From the NCBI GenBank assembly GCA_050084515.1, contig CM114271.1, forward strand, positions 57,164,001 through 57,228,000: a stretch of DNA of 64,000 nucleotides, in the 5' to 3' direction. This document shows, one piece after another, positions 10,495-23,400 of the stretch. This DNA comes from Blasia pusilla (taxonomy: Eukaryota; Marchantiophyta; Marchantiopsida; Blasiales). A model generated the notes under the pieces. It was not told where the DNA came from. It searched no databases and saw nothing but the letters and a program-made list of their open reading frames with translations. A program made the position numbers and the translations under genes. Positions within the stretch are counted from its first letter, which is position 1. Each line of letters starts with the position of its first letter.

Positions 10495-13400
10495 TTTTAA
10501 GACAAGATTGTAGCCACCTGAGTCCTCTCGTGGACAGGTATCCCACCTGCTCTACAACCAAAACCCAGACAGTTTCAGAGTTAAACCAAGAATGCAAGAA
10601 GATATCTTCTTGGGAAGTCTTTACGCAGCGCATCACCAAATCTTTAACCTCTCAGTGCATAGTCACTCTCGTGAAAGTGCATGCAAATGATCACATCCCC
10701 ATTACCATCTACGGGCCAGAATTCTGAACATTGAGCATCCAAACTACAAGCAAAAGGTCTAGATTCTCAATGTCGGTTAGGCAAAACACTTCCATTGCAT
10801 AGTTGCATTGTGAGGAAAACACAGAGACTTCAGTGGTGCATAGCTCACGTCATTCAAGACCATTTGGAACTTACGCTCTCCAGCATCAGTTGGATCACTA
10901 CTACCACTTTTGAAACGAAACAGTTCTCCAAAGGATGTAAGAGTCCTGGTTTATAAGGGGCCTAAGAGGACAAATAGTTACGACTCCTTTGAATCCCCTC
11001 CTTTGCCAGTCGAAGCATCCTATGATTACTGCCGAGATCATCTACAGACCTCGAGGTTGAGCAATGAAAACTTCTTTCATAAAGTCCAAGTTAGTAGCAG
11101 GAGCTAACTAAGAGCCCAACCCAGCAAAGTTGGTGTACTCTATGACGAATCTCGTACATCTTCGGATTAGAAACGGAGCCAATTTCCTAAGACCGTGTTA
11201 AGTATAATCTAGTTGACATTGTAATAACCTAGAAGGCGAGCAAGCTAGATATTAAGGGCTACTTAGAGATGACAAACTGAATGTGCAACCATCAACTGTA
11301 CATCGAGACAACATCGCCACAAAACAGTGAAAAATACAGGTCCTGTCATGCCATGTCCTCAGGCAAAAGCCTGGGAAACTCTACGGATTGACTGGAAAGA
11401 TAGGTCTATGGCAGCTCGTGTCGGATCAGGAAAGGGCGTCGAAACCGATAAGACTCATCAACTTCAAAGCTCTCTCAGCATCCATGTAGCCCAGCACGAC
11501 GTCTTTACAAAACAATCAATGTTGTCGCGTATGCTGGTCGGCGTTGTAAAACTTGAGTCCGCGTAGAATTTCTCCTTATACCACCAGTGTAACCGATATA
11601 ACGAAAGCCAGATTTCATGAGTTTAAAGTTGGGTAACCCCAAACCACATCGTGGAAATCTCTGATAATCTTGTCCGTGGTTCATTTTATCTTGAATGTGA
11701 CACAACAGACATTCAATTCCATCTGCTAGCCATCTCTCTCTAATATCTATCGATGCGCGAAGTCACACGGCCCTGTCGCGTCCCAGTGGACAACATATCA
11801 CTTCCCTCATTCGTTCTCTCTCAGCGCGAAGAAAGTACATCCCACCAATCTGTTATGGGATTTCCACCTAATTACAAACCATCACAGCACATGTTCCTTC
11901 ACTCCCCAATCCTGATTCACCACGACCATTCTTACTCCCCCAAACCGGTGAGAGGGCCAGATATCCCTAACTGATCAATACACTCGCGAAACGAATAGCA
12001 CAAGGCCTTGACCAACCTTTCAGCAGTCTTGCCTGTGCAACTCCCGCGTAGACAACATCAACAGCGCGCGTCAAGACGAATTCGGTAAACAAAGACAACC
12101 CCCGACACCCACAAAGCTCCAAACGCAATTCTCATCCGACCGGAATATTCCTGTGAAGGACCGATAGCACACCGCCCGATGATAGAACGAAGAGATTGGC
12201 GAACAGTTGTTCCGAGAATCAGACAAATTACAGCAGTCCGCGCCACCACTCCTTATGAAGGTACATGCTCTAGAATTACGTCCCCACGACCAGCCACACC
12301 ACTCCGGAGACGAAGCCGCGAAAACTCGAGAGCGAAATCCCGACGATGCAACATATGGAGGCCGCGTCTGCCACGAAAAGCGTTTACTCCGCGCGTGCGT
12401 GCCAGCCACGCGCGTGAGAGCAAGTGAGCGTACCGAGGGTAACGAATGTGCACTCTCGTCTTGTCTGGTCGCTCTCTCTCTCTCAAACACCGCCTGCAGG
12501 ATTTACACCGCGCTATCCACCCACCGTGCTGCAGTCCTCCCTGCCTCCCACCTTCCCTCGCTCGCTCCCGCAAAAGGAACCGAAGGCAAGCGCACGAAAA
12601 ACCTGAAGATCGAGCAAACCTTCGAAACCCGACGAATTGACCGGACCAGTCCTTGCGCGCAGACGATCATTCAAGATAAAATTGATCCGCCAGACCGCCC
12701 CCGTACCGACCACAGATACAGGACGCCTCTTGCAAGAAATGAAAAGGCGGTGGCGGTGCCTGTCATGACAACACAGGTAGCAGCAGCAAAAGGCGAAGCG
12801 GAAAGAAGAGATGGCGAAACGAAAAGAGGCAGCGGGAGCCATGACGGGGCCACGCGGGCGAGGCGCGGGTGCCCGGGCTGGAGATCGCGGGGTATGAAGA
12901 ATCTGCACCCGCCAGGCAGGCTAACAGGAGTAGCCGTCACCCGGACGGGCAGGGAGAGCCACCACCATCATCGCCGCAGTCGTGCGGCGTCCAGTTACTC
13001 ACAACCGATACGCACGGCAAGGGCCCGCCCCACTGTAGTAGCACTTCCTCGCTGGGATGTTACGATGAACCACGCGCACTACTGTGGTCGGGACGGATCC
13101 TCTCTTTCTTTCAGGACGAAACCCGGAGAACGGGTTGGGCGGCATAGACACATTCCCCTCTCCCGCTATCTCTGAACCAGACCACTCACCCGAATCACCA
13201 CCGCCAATCCAGCAGCAGCCACTTCGGCTCTGGCAGAGCTTTCCATTTCCGCCAGAAGTCCGGCCTTAGCAGCTGCCGCTATTCCGGCGGCGCTTAGGAC
13301 GACGAAGCTATCATTCTTCGCGAGCTGGAATAGAGACTTCGCTTAGCTAGCTAGGTCTGAATTTGGGAGACGATGCTACATTAGGCTGGATACCGGGCGT
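10495..13400. promoter_or_regulatory. Upstream region of the WD40 gene with a GC-rich, CpG-dense block
   Basis: About 12000-13300 is clearly richer in G+C and CpG than the rest of the left half, and long overlapping ORFs on both strands (for example 12207-13175) arise from that composition. None resembles a known protein. The block sits upstream of the minus-strand WD40 gene, so promoter and 5' UTR sequence is the simplest reading. Nothing else identifiable was seen between 10.5 and 12.0 kb. Confidence 0.35.
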
Positions 13401-13549
13401 GAAAGATGCACTTCGATAAAAACGTGTGAAAGATTGGATAGGACAGTGTTACCGAGTAGGATATGCGTAACTCTCAAGTACCCGATTCGACGCATCAAAG
13501 GAAGCGACTTCCATGCAAAAATAAATGTTACATAAATAAAATATATAAT

Positions 13550-16500
13550 ATATCCAGTTTTTATTATAAAATAAATTTCAAAAGAGGAGGAAGAAAGGTG
13601 ATAACATCTCAAAAGAGGAGTCAAAAAATGCATAAAAGAATGTAAAAAGAAAATGGAAACTAGCTAACGCAAACATTGACTCAACGAGCTACACGATTGA
13701 TAGTCTGAAACAAAATTGACAAGAACACGAGTGGTTGGTCAGAGGTGTAAGGATGACGAGGTGAGCGAACCTCACCACCTCTCCGCACAACGTATCAAAA
13801 CCAAGGCTTGTGCACCTTGTAAGGCCACTTAGATGCATTTCCGAAAATAAGTAATAACTACAGAGAGAGAAGGACTACGGGAAGGGATAAGGTGATGATT
13901 CTCGAGGGAATGGTGAGCAAATGTTTTCAGGAAAGTATCAAAAGACACATGTAAATGACCGAATACTTCCACTGCAAAAGGAATAAATCCATCACTCGCA
14001 TGTCTCACATCATAACAAACCTTTGGTACATGCGGCTCAACAGACCAAGCCAAGACAAGTTGGATCAGCAACCACCACATCACCTAGTGTCCGGAATCCA
14101 CCTCAAGACATAACAAGATCCACTCTCCTACAAGAGGTTGCTTGTGTGGTTGAAGGTAGGACATGGAGTTGCTCTTGCCCAACAGTGTATTCTGCAATAC
14201 GAGCCATCGATGCTACCGCCTCTCTAATGACATCCTATGTGGCCATTCATTCTCCACCATGTGCACATCAAAGAATATGGATACCCTTGGCATCAATGGG
14301 ATCCCCGCATACACCATTTGGCACACCTAACAGAGAAGGATGGGGAAGTCCAAGGCGTAACCGCGAAGCTGTCGAGAATATACTTCGAGGAAGACGAAAT
14401 GGAAGAATAAGAGGATTTGCAGTAAGCCACGCCCCTGCTTCGATACCCGCATATGAACGCAAACGAGCTCGATGAGCGTCAGAGGATGCCTTAAATAGAA
14501 TGCTGGAAAAGTTGATTTGATGCACATTCTCGAAAATATGCTCTTGAAATCGATCAAGCCCTTCCGTAATCAATTGACTGAAAGGGGATAGAATTGCTTG
14601 TGTAGCAAGAGGAAGAAGAGCTCTTGCAAATCTCAAATGTTGTTGAAATAACAAGTCCCCCTCCTCTACATGGGCAATATGATCCATCAAGATATGTGTA
14701 TCTCCTTGGAGAAACCTTGAAGCCATAATCAATGCTACCAACGCCCAACTCCCCAAAAAGGCTGCGGGAGCAGATGCGACTGTGGAGGAAACTCCCACCC
14801 TCCAAAAGAAATAGGCAAGATAGCTTGTCGTGAAGCCAAGACACCATTCTCTCCCTCAAAGGTATTAGGGTCAAGAAGTTGACCCAAAGTTGTCAAGATA
14901 GAAGCATCAAAAGAGGCCAATCGATGTAAGAACCTTGAAGTGGGAGGGCAAGTGCGAAGAAGGTAGGAAAGACGTCGTAGAAAATATTGGGGGAGAATCC
15001 CATAAGCCACTTGGGGATCCCCTAGATGAGGTAACAAATAAAACTATTCCACATCTTTCAAAAGGGTCTCATCCAAGAACTTTGAGACATAGTCGATGAA
15101 GCCAATTGGGACTCAAAGAACCCTAACCCCTTCAATATAGATGGGAAAATCAGGAGTAGGTGGGGTGAATGTTGAGGAAAGGCATGAAGGAGACCATACT
15201 CCACATTTACTAGGTTGGACTTTAAGATCTAAGAAAGAGAGTTGCTCCACGAAATGGGTATAAGCAAGAACCACTTCAGAAGGAGGACCTATAATGTGAG
15301 TGTCATAAAAAATAGAAGGGGAAAGACAAGATGGAAATGTTTGCACTGATGCTCGAAGGGCACGTAAATGAGCAATGGCAAAGAGTGGGCCACCCATGGG
15401 ATCACCTTGACATGTGCCACAAGCCGATTGTAGAATACTATATTCCCCGAAAGTAGCATGATGAGAATAGATAATGGATGTATCATAGGCATAGAAGGAG
15501 CAAACAAATAGAATGAGACTCGCAAGTTGTCCTTCTGCACAATGTACCTCCTTAAAGATGGTTGCACGAAGAATCTAAATTGAATGCGTTAGCCACATCG
15601 ACTTGAATTGCTACCCATTCTGGATGAATATCAAAAGTGGAGTGAATCCCATGCACCACAACCTCACAACCTCCAGGAGTTGCCATTCCAAATTAATGAG
15701 GAAATAAGTGGATGCTAAAGTGAGGACGAAATTGCAAGCATAGGGATCGACTAACCAAGCGATATAAAACCTCGCCAATAGTCAAAGGGCGAACACTTGA
15801 AGGAGGCTTATCCATAGCCAACAAACGACAAGCCCCTAAGGGCCTAGAAATAGAGAATGGGAGACAACTTGTCACCATATGTGCACACATCTTATATAGA
15901 GAAACAAAGCCACTTGTTGAATCTGGTGGGATAAAGAAATTGCGGAGATTCTCAAAAACCATCCCTAATAGCCCGCTTGCTGGTGAGGGAGGAGTATGCA
16001 GAAAAGCCCTTGTGAAAACCTCCAAGTCAAACTCCAAGTCAAGGTCCGTTGTATAGTCTTCCACAAAAGGTGGCACATCGCCACTTGAAGGAGGGTGAAG
16101 AGCTTCAAGAGAAGCCAGTGTTTCCGCACTTGGAACCGTCGGAGAAGGAGGAGCCAATGCTCGAGCTACACATGAAAACTCACCAACCTGCCCCATAAGT
16201 AAACTTCATTGCATGCGTTGTTGAATTGAAGGCCTCCCATTATTGGCATGTTGAGTGGGATGAGCTGCAGCTAAGGCCTCTCCTCGAAGTACATGCTCAT
16301 TCTGAACCTAGACATAAAGCGTTGAATACGTGTGGAGGTTTCACGATGACCTGTGGCACCACCCCTTGGAGGGAGCACTAAAACCCATTGTGGAAAGAGT
16401 AATAGGAGATACCAAGCATTGATATCTGTGGGATCACGCGCTAACCTTTCTAATGGGAAAAGCAAAGCTTGTTGGGCGATGGGCGAAGAGCAATAGGAAT

Positions 16501-17200
16501 GCGAGTGTAGAGTCTAGGACAAGGAAGACCTGGATGGAAAGAGCGAAGGAGATCAATTTGGCTTAACCAGGTCCAAGCACTTATTGTGGGGAGTGCAATA
16601 GGAGGTGGTATCGGGTTAGGGATTGAAGGCCCATGCATGGATCGACAATACCGATGATGTCTTTTGATCCCATTAGGAGCAAACTCCTTACCACAAGATA
16701 TGCAACGAACCTTTGGTACAAATGCAAAAGTAGAAGGGTTACAAGGAGAGGAGGTGGAGGTGCAAGAGATGGTGATGGACGATGATGAGGGGGTAAGGAG
16801 GAGGAGGAAGAGAGAATATAAGGATAGAATAGATGGGAGTTGGAAGCAAGGGCATATATGAGATATGTGGGGATGGCAAAGTAGTAGGATTTGTTAATAA
16901 TGGATCAAGATTAGGATCCATAGGACAAGATGAAGAGGGAGAAAAGGAGAATCCGGAAGAAATGTAGCGAGTGTAATGGGTGTGTTAGCATCTAGAGGAA
17001 AATGGCGAGATCTACGATGAAGAGTTGAACTAGGGGGAGAGGTTATGATTGTAGGAGGGCGTGTAAAACCAGAGAAGCGAGTAGATGGAGAATCCAACTC
17101 CATCTCGGATGACATAGAAGCAAAGGTAGGCAAGTCATTGAAGACAAGGAAGACATATGAAATGTGGTTTGGAGAAAGCATGAGGATAATGAGCAAAAAA
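13550..17200 (-). mobile_element. Decayed non-LTR retrotransposon with N-terminal zinc finger, RT and nuclease-like C terminus
   Basis: Reading down the minus strand: a possible N terminus at 17196-16894; a C-X2-C-X12-H-X4-C zinc finger (CISCGKEFAPNGIKRHHRYC) at 16704-16646; a segment with FPQWVLVLPPRGG at about 16465-16271; RT N-terminal text LLAMDKPPSSVRPLTIGEVL within 16196-15693; the RT motif QVDVANAFN near 15600; a motif C relic YDTHIIG then VQPSKCGVWSP at about 15340-15220; and a C-terminal region with GIEAGAWL, LRLGLPHP and a CCHC/RLE-like DVVVADP at about 14500-14030. Frames shift repeatedly, so the element is dead. The zinc finger before the RT and nuclease-like sequence after it recall R2/CRE-type elements with a restriction-like endonuclease; the clade is uncertain. 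The 3' end recurs at 2465-2709. Confidence 0.75.
13560..13800 (-). repeat. 3' terminal segment of the non-LTR element
   Basis: This is the same sequence as 2465-2709 with scattered substitutions. It lies downstream of the decayed RT and nuclease region on the minus strand and is interpreted as the 3' UTR. The outer end is TTATTATAAAATAAA-like and not a clean poly-A or poly-T tail. Confidence 0.6.
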
Positions 17201-18590
17201 AAAGTAGTGGAATCCGTCCAAAAGAAATTTAGCTGGAGAGAGTAAGATTAGGCAATACCGAATTTATGATTGAAAATTATTATAAAAAAATATAAAAAAT
17301 TTTGAAAAGGAAAAGTGATGTATATGGTATCGGAAGAGATGGCTCAAGAATATGAATTTATAATGTCCTTTAGGAGATAGCAAGCGTATGTAGGGGCAAA
17401 ACAATAAGGTAAAGAGTTGAAAGAGGAAGGAAGACGTTTGGGAGGAAGTGACCTAAAATAGACGCCTAAGGAGAAGGAAGAAAAACTAGAAAACCTGCTT
17501 GTTTAAAAGAATAACAAGACGATCAAAACAAGCCCAAAACATCCAAAACCGATACTCCAAGAGAAAGTTATGAAAGAAATTGGAAACAACAAAAAAAAGG
17601 ATGTAAGGAGAAAGTGAGTCACCCACCAATGACTGCAATGAGGGAATGAGTTCGTAATGTTGTGCCCAACCCGTATCAAAAGATCGAGAAAAGTAAGAGG
17701 AATCTTTTAAACCGATGGTAACTCACTATCACTCTATTAAGAGAGTGCTATATGCGAAATTGCGTTTATGAATCTATGAGCACATTTAGGAGAGAAGGAG
17801 GTCCAAAGATCCCAAGAACTTTGGAAAACTCAATCTTAAGTTGAAAAAAAAAGACCCCAAAGTTCAATCTTGAGAACATAAACACGTTGGGCCTTAGATT
17901 GAAAAGATTGGATCACCATGGAAATAGTTACAAGCAAAATTCTAGACGTCCCTCCATCTCCTCTGCCATAGTCCTCCTCCTCCATATCCAAACTCCAACC
18001 GCGCTTATATATAGGTTCATAACCTTTCTTTTATAAGTTTGTTATTATAATAAAGTGGATTATTCTTAGGATATACAAAGGGTAAGAAGGATGAAATTAA
18101 AAAATGAAAAAAATTATTATAAGAAACTATCCTATATGGGACAAGATGATGAAACAGCGGGAAAGTAAGACAAAATAGTAACATATTTGAATTTTGTCCT
18201 TCCATACATATTAGAGGGGTAGAAAAAGTAAATGTGTGGAATTATTTTTACTTATTGAATTATACTATAGTGGGTGATCCTATCTGAACACTAACACAAA
18301 ATAGTGGGATAATTAAAATTATCACAAATTTTCTAATTTTGTCCCTTAAACCATATTTGATGGGAAGGGAAATTTAATTTTAATGGAGAAGGAGTAGATA
18401 TTGTTTAAATTTTATGGAAGGATGAAATTATTTAGGGGAATGGGATATTATTTAAATTTTAATTTAGGAGTGGTTTATTAAGAAGAGTGGAATGTTATAA
18501 CTCTTCTAAGATTTAAAAAATAGATATATATTTAATTTTTGAAATAAAAATATGAATATTTTTAGATTCATGTTGACTCATGTTTCATAT
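17201..18590. other. AT-rich repeat-derived spacer
   Basis: No gene was found. From about 18150 the sequence resembles the AT-rich family also seen at 46800-47121 and, inverted, at 47255-47660. Shared text includes AAGACAAAATAGTAA and the GGGAAGGGAAA boxes. Confidence 0.4.
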
Positions 18591-19130
18591 TTTGGGAAAG
18601 GAATTTAAATGGAAAAAAAAAAATATTTTATGAATTAAAATTAACTAATAATTTAGTTAGTAGATGTTACTTTGGTGGGAAGAATGGAAGGGGACTTGGG
18701 AAGAGTAGGTATTCTTTAAACTTTTACAAGTTAGAACATTAGTGGGTAGCCCGTGTCATGCATGGGAATGAAAAGATTAATCATTTTATACATAAAATCT
18801 TTTTCTTGCTGTTCGTAGAGCGTGAATATTTTCTTTTTTCCCATAAAATAGAAAATATTTTCTTGTTGTCATGTTGCCACATGTCAAGCAAAGAGATGTT
18901 TGCAAATCTAGAAGACAATCTCCAATAATAATATAGATGGAGGAGTGAAATTATTTAGGAGAGTTGGGTATTATTTAGATTTTAATTGAGGAGTCGAATT
19001 ATTTTAAAAGTGAAATGTTGCTACTCTTTTAAGATTTAAGAAAGTGGAAATCATACCTAAAATTTGATAGGAAAAATTCCTTTTAAATTATAAAAAATCA
19101 TTTTGTACACAAGTATGGGCATGCTAACTA
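18590..19130 (+). mobile_element. AT-rich non-autonomous Helitron-like repeat, interrupted by another Helitron
   Basis: Sequence on both sides of 18739-18937 is colinear with 46800-47121: shared GGGARGAGTAGG, ACTTTTA, GAGGAGT, GAAATGTT and AAGATTTAAGAAAGTGG blocks. The downstream end is GGCATGCTAACTAG followed by T, the CTAG-T form of a Helitron 3' terminus. The same ending is at about 47110-47121. The 5' terminus was not located with confidence. Confidence 0.5.
18739..18937 (-). mobile_element. Short non-autonomous Helitron (199 bp)
   Basis: Read on the minus strand, the element starts TCTATATTATTATTGG and ends in a hairpin (CCCATG/CACGGG arms) followed 11 nt later by CTAA. It is flanked by host A and T as Helitrons require. 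The related repeat at 46.8-47.1 kb lacks this insert at the matching position, giving a natural empty-site comparison. It is too short to code for anything. Confidence 0.7.
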
Positions 19131-19710
19131 GTATTTGTAACTATCAAATATTAATACCGGAAAAAATACAATAAAATATGAATGGAAAATATGATTTGAA
19201 AACTTTCTAGTTGGATATGTCCAAGTGAATATGGAATATTTTGACATGGAAATTTGGGAAAAATTCAATTATATATTTATAGCAAGCATAAGAATTGAAG
19301 GATTCCTACGAAAACCTTTGGACATGGGTCCCAATTAATGAAAATTTTATATGAAAACTCCTCATAGGCAAGCATAACAATTGAAGAACATCCAATGGAA
19401 GCCTTTTAACGTAGGCATCAATTATAGAAAACTACATGAAGACTCGTCGTTTAGAAAGAATTATTTTTTTATGCTTCACTTTGAAAAAAATCCCTTCTTT
19501 ATTTGAAGAATAGAAAATACTCTTCCTTCTCTTTTCCAATTCCAACTTCCCCACTATTCTCCTTGTATGTAAGAGAAAATCCTCCTCATAATTTCCCACT
19601 TATATTCCTCCTCCTAATCTTTGTACCAATATTTCAAAAAAAAGGAAATATATTTAAAATTTTCCTCACCATTAAAATCAAAATTTCCATATTAAATTAT
19701 TTTTTTATAG
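19131..19710. other. AT-rich spacer
   Basis: No gene or clear repeat end was recognised. The 107-codon ORF at 19503-19826 is low-complexity and overlaps the left arm of the fold-back structure. Confidence 0.4.
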
Positions 19711-20471
19711 TGATATGCATATGCACAACGACTATCATGTCTTTTAGGATGGATCGACGAGTTTATAATAAAGCATCTTCGAGGATATTGGAGGATAACC
19801 TTAAGAGGTCAAGGATGACATGTTGAGGCCTCAGGTAACTTGAGAGAACAGGTCTCTCCTTCGTTTCGGTTCAATTGGAGCTCTTGATATGAGCTATGGT
19901 CCTCCTTACCTTATGAGTAACCCAAACATCTCATTAGGAGAGTGGGTTTGGTTTGACATGAGAGAGGGATTTAGTTGTGCGCACATTGTGAGACTTTTTG
20001 AGTGCTTGTGATTTTTGTTAAGTTTTCACAAGGCAAGGAAGACCATAGCTCTATCGTCTCATGCCAAAAGGTCCAACAACGAGAGAATTAGCTCCAAAGT
20101 GCTCTCTCTCTCTCTCTCCTTGGGTATACCTCCTTCTTTCTCCCAAACTCTCTCCATGGTAATCTATGCTCACATATCATCTCCTCGGCTCTTCACCTAC
20201 TTGAGGGGATCAAACACCACTTCCCAAAGTGGAAAGTTAATTATACTCCTAACGATAGCATGCCCACCATAGTAAGTTTTTCTATATAATTCCAAATTAG
20301 TCGAAACGAAGGGAAAATCTGCTCTCTCATGTTATCCAAGGCCTAACATGTCATCCTCGACCTCTTGAGGTTCTCCTCTAATATCCTCGAATGTGCTCTA
20401 CCAAAAGTTTTCAATCTATCCTAAAAGATGAGACAACGATGTATATCGTGTAGTGATGTGTATGTGCACAA
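19711..20471. repeat. Large fold-back structure built from inverted LTR-like fragments
   Basis: The left arm (from 19711) and right arm (ending 20471) are imperfect reverse complements. They share CTTTTAGGAT, TCGAGGATATT, AGAGGTCnAGGATGACATGTT and a TTCGTTTCG segment. Inner parts also pair (GAGCTATGGTC against GACCATAGCTC). Both arms resemble 51288-51760, where the same modules occur in linear order. The structure therefore looks like two fragments of one LTR-like repeat joined in opposite orientation. There is no coding content. Confidence 0.6.
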
Positions 20472-23400
20472 CAGAGAAGATGGGGGGAAAATAAGGATTA
20501 AGAGGAGACTAGAGAAAATTTTTAAAACTTTACAAATATATACCATTAAGGGCCTATTATAAAAAAATCATATTAAAACTAAATCATAGCATGCAAATTA
20601 GGGAAAGAACTAAACATGATTTCCCCTTTTTATCCTTTTCTTTCTTTAGTTTCTCAGCTTAGTATAAGAAAATCTTAGAAAAATAATATGAAAGAGGCTT
20701 CACATGTGGCAAACACTAAGGGCTTTACAAAGCAACATGTATTTCCCATCATAGTATGGTTAAGTGTTGATATAGTAACCCATGAGATGAAGAGAGAGAG
20801 ATATCCCTCTGGAATCATAAGAACCAACCATACCAAGAAAATTTTTGAGTACATAAGCAAATCCATTGTAAACATATTTTTGTTTATGTTACTTGACACA
20901 CACAAAAGCCAACTTAGGTTTGAAATATATGGCAACAATATGTGAATCTCCGTATCTTTAGAAAGATGATAATTCTATTCCAAAAGATCTATGATGATGG
21001 ATATCACAAATAGGAGCGAGAAAACAACAATTTTACAAAAATGGAAATTTACTAATAAAGATAAAGTAAGTGTCCGTAGAGTTGAGTATCAACTAAGAAC
21101 TTTATGAAGCGAAGATTCCATTTAGCAACTTGATTGATGGCCAAGCACGACAACGAATATGATGATGGAGAAAAATCCTATTCAAGAAGATTTATTATAA
21201 GTTTTTTTAAACATATTACGATGAAAATCTTGCTAATGATATCCCAAGCCCAAGAAACCAATACAATCTTTGATAGTGCCTTGTTATTTCATTATAGCAT
21301 AAGTGCATCAACCAAACCCATACATTCCTCTATTAAATTTGAAATGGAAAATCTTAGGCATGATTTTGAGATTTGGTTAGGACAATTTTAACTACAAATA
21401 TCTTAGTTGTGAAATAGGGGAAAAGATTATTATATATTTTCAGTAATAGGGGAAAAACACATTAGGTATTGTTACTAGTGAAAATTTATTACAAAGAGGA
21501 GAAGCCTCCATTGTGATTGAAACATATTGTATCCATCCAATCACAATATTACGTTTGTAATAAGTTTTTAATATCCATAATAAAAGAAATACATGGCACT
21601 ATTCAAAATAAGGGGTATCATGAGTTGTTTTGGGAGTCTATTTTGCTCACAATACTACTTTGCAAGTATACTACGAGTATTTTTCAAAGTGAATTTCATA
21701 TATGTGTCTTGCAAGTATGCAACTACATTGATCTTTATGATTAGAAATCTTTTTGCGAGTATCGTACAAGTGTTCCTTATTTGAAAATCCTTAGAGCCAT
21801 AATGGACTCCCATAGGACTTAGAAAACATTTTTCTTGTCAATTTTGAATCCAAATCGATTTTCACTTGCTACCAAATGTGTGGATTTGCACGTACCTAAA
21901 AAATGGAACCTAGATATTATTTGCATCTAAACTTGCACAGTACTCACAATGAACTTGAAAGGGGCTCACAAAAATGAAAATCAATAAATAACCCCCCTCC
22001 CTCGCCGCCAAACATCTCCTCTTTCTCCACCTTTTCATCAAGCGTTCTCTGTTGTGACACCTCGTTTGTGTTATTTCTAGACATAAACCATGGTGAAGCC
22101 TTATCGATTTTTATGCTCTCTGAGTAATTTTATTTTCTTCAGTTTCTACCTATGGCAAGTGGAGCAAGGGAAGGGTAGAGGGAGGAAATGTCCAAGAGAG
22201 ATCCAAGGAGGCCCATATTTGACCTTAGGATCAAGGACACACCCAATCACCCATGACAAAATCCCTATAGTGAATGTAATAAAGGGGTCATTAAAGATGT
22301 TTGCCATGTAAGAAAAAATGGATTAGGTATTAGCAAATTGGGACATACTCTTCACCTTGGTACATAAGCGAATCACTACCAAGATCCTTTAAAATTACAA
22401 TTTTGAAGTTACTTATATTTTGGGAACTAATACAAACTTGTTTAAATGTGGCAACATCATATGTCATATAACACAAGGGGAGGGAACAAAGTTTCTTGGA
22501 GTCACACCAAACATCCATATTGATTATGCAGTAGAGGTCCAAGAGGTTGTAGGGGATAGGCCAAGATATAGGAGGATGACGAATTGCTGATTGGAATCAT
22601 ATAACAACTTTATATCTCAAAGCTCTCACAAGGATAAGGTCTAGGTTGATCGGTTGATGGATGTGGATCTCAATATTGGTAGAGAGATCCTTATGGCACA
22701 TGACCTATTCAAGGCCTTAGAGTGTAGATATAGGTACTTTAATTTAGGGAAGGTGGATTGAGCTCGCCAACTAGGCCAATCCACACCCAACCTTGACATT
22801 CTCACAAGAAATCGGATGGTGTGAGTGCTTCTTGGGTCACGATAAGCACTAGGTCTGCCTAAGTACATGTAGGAGTGGAAGTGGTGGAGCCATATTCATC
22901 TACAACAAGTGGGTGTTCATTTAAAAAATTGTATGTCATACTATATGTATGCCACTCAGAAAGGACGGTCATTAGCCCTATGAATATAATTATTTCATAT
23001 CATCATTTTGGATATATAGGATGTCATCCAACTTCTTACCTCTTTTTCATGAAGGACTATTGTGAATTTGTCACATAAAATCATTTAAGCTTTGAGATTT
23101 CTTAGATGCAGATTAACTTGTCGACTACAAATATATTTGAGAGTACTTGTTGAGTTCCTCACAACTATGCATTTGCAATTTACTACACTCTTGTGAGTAC
23201 TAGGAGCCACTCATTACTCACCAAAGACTTGCAATCCACTCATAGATCCTTGAGAGGGGCGCTCGGAACATACTAGCAAAATTGTTCTTTGAATTAGTAA
23301 TTTTTAGTACATTTTATGAGTGGTTTTCAAGTCTTCTACAAAATGGCCTTGTGACTCATAATCAAATGACATCTCGCAAGTGCAAAAGACTATTTGGCAA

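Noticed and set aside
12207-13175. 322-codon plus-strand ORF in the GC-rich block
   Set aside because: Several long frames overlap on both strands here, none with family motifs. The openness comes from high GC, and the position suits promoter/5' UTR sequence of the WD40 gene.
14023-14475. 150-codon plus-strand ORF
   Set aside because: It is the antisense shadow of the non-LTR element, whose minus-strand reading shows family motifs.
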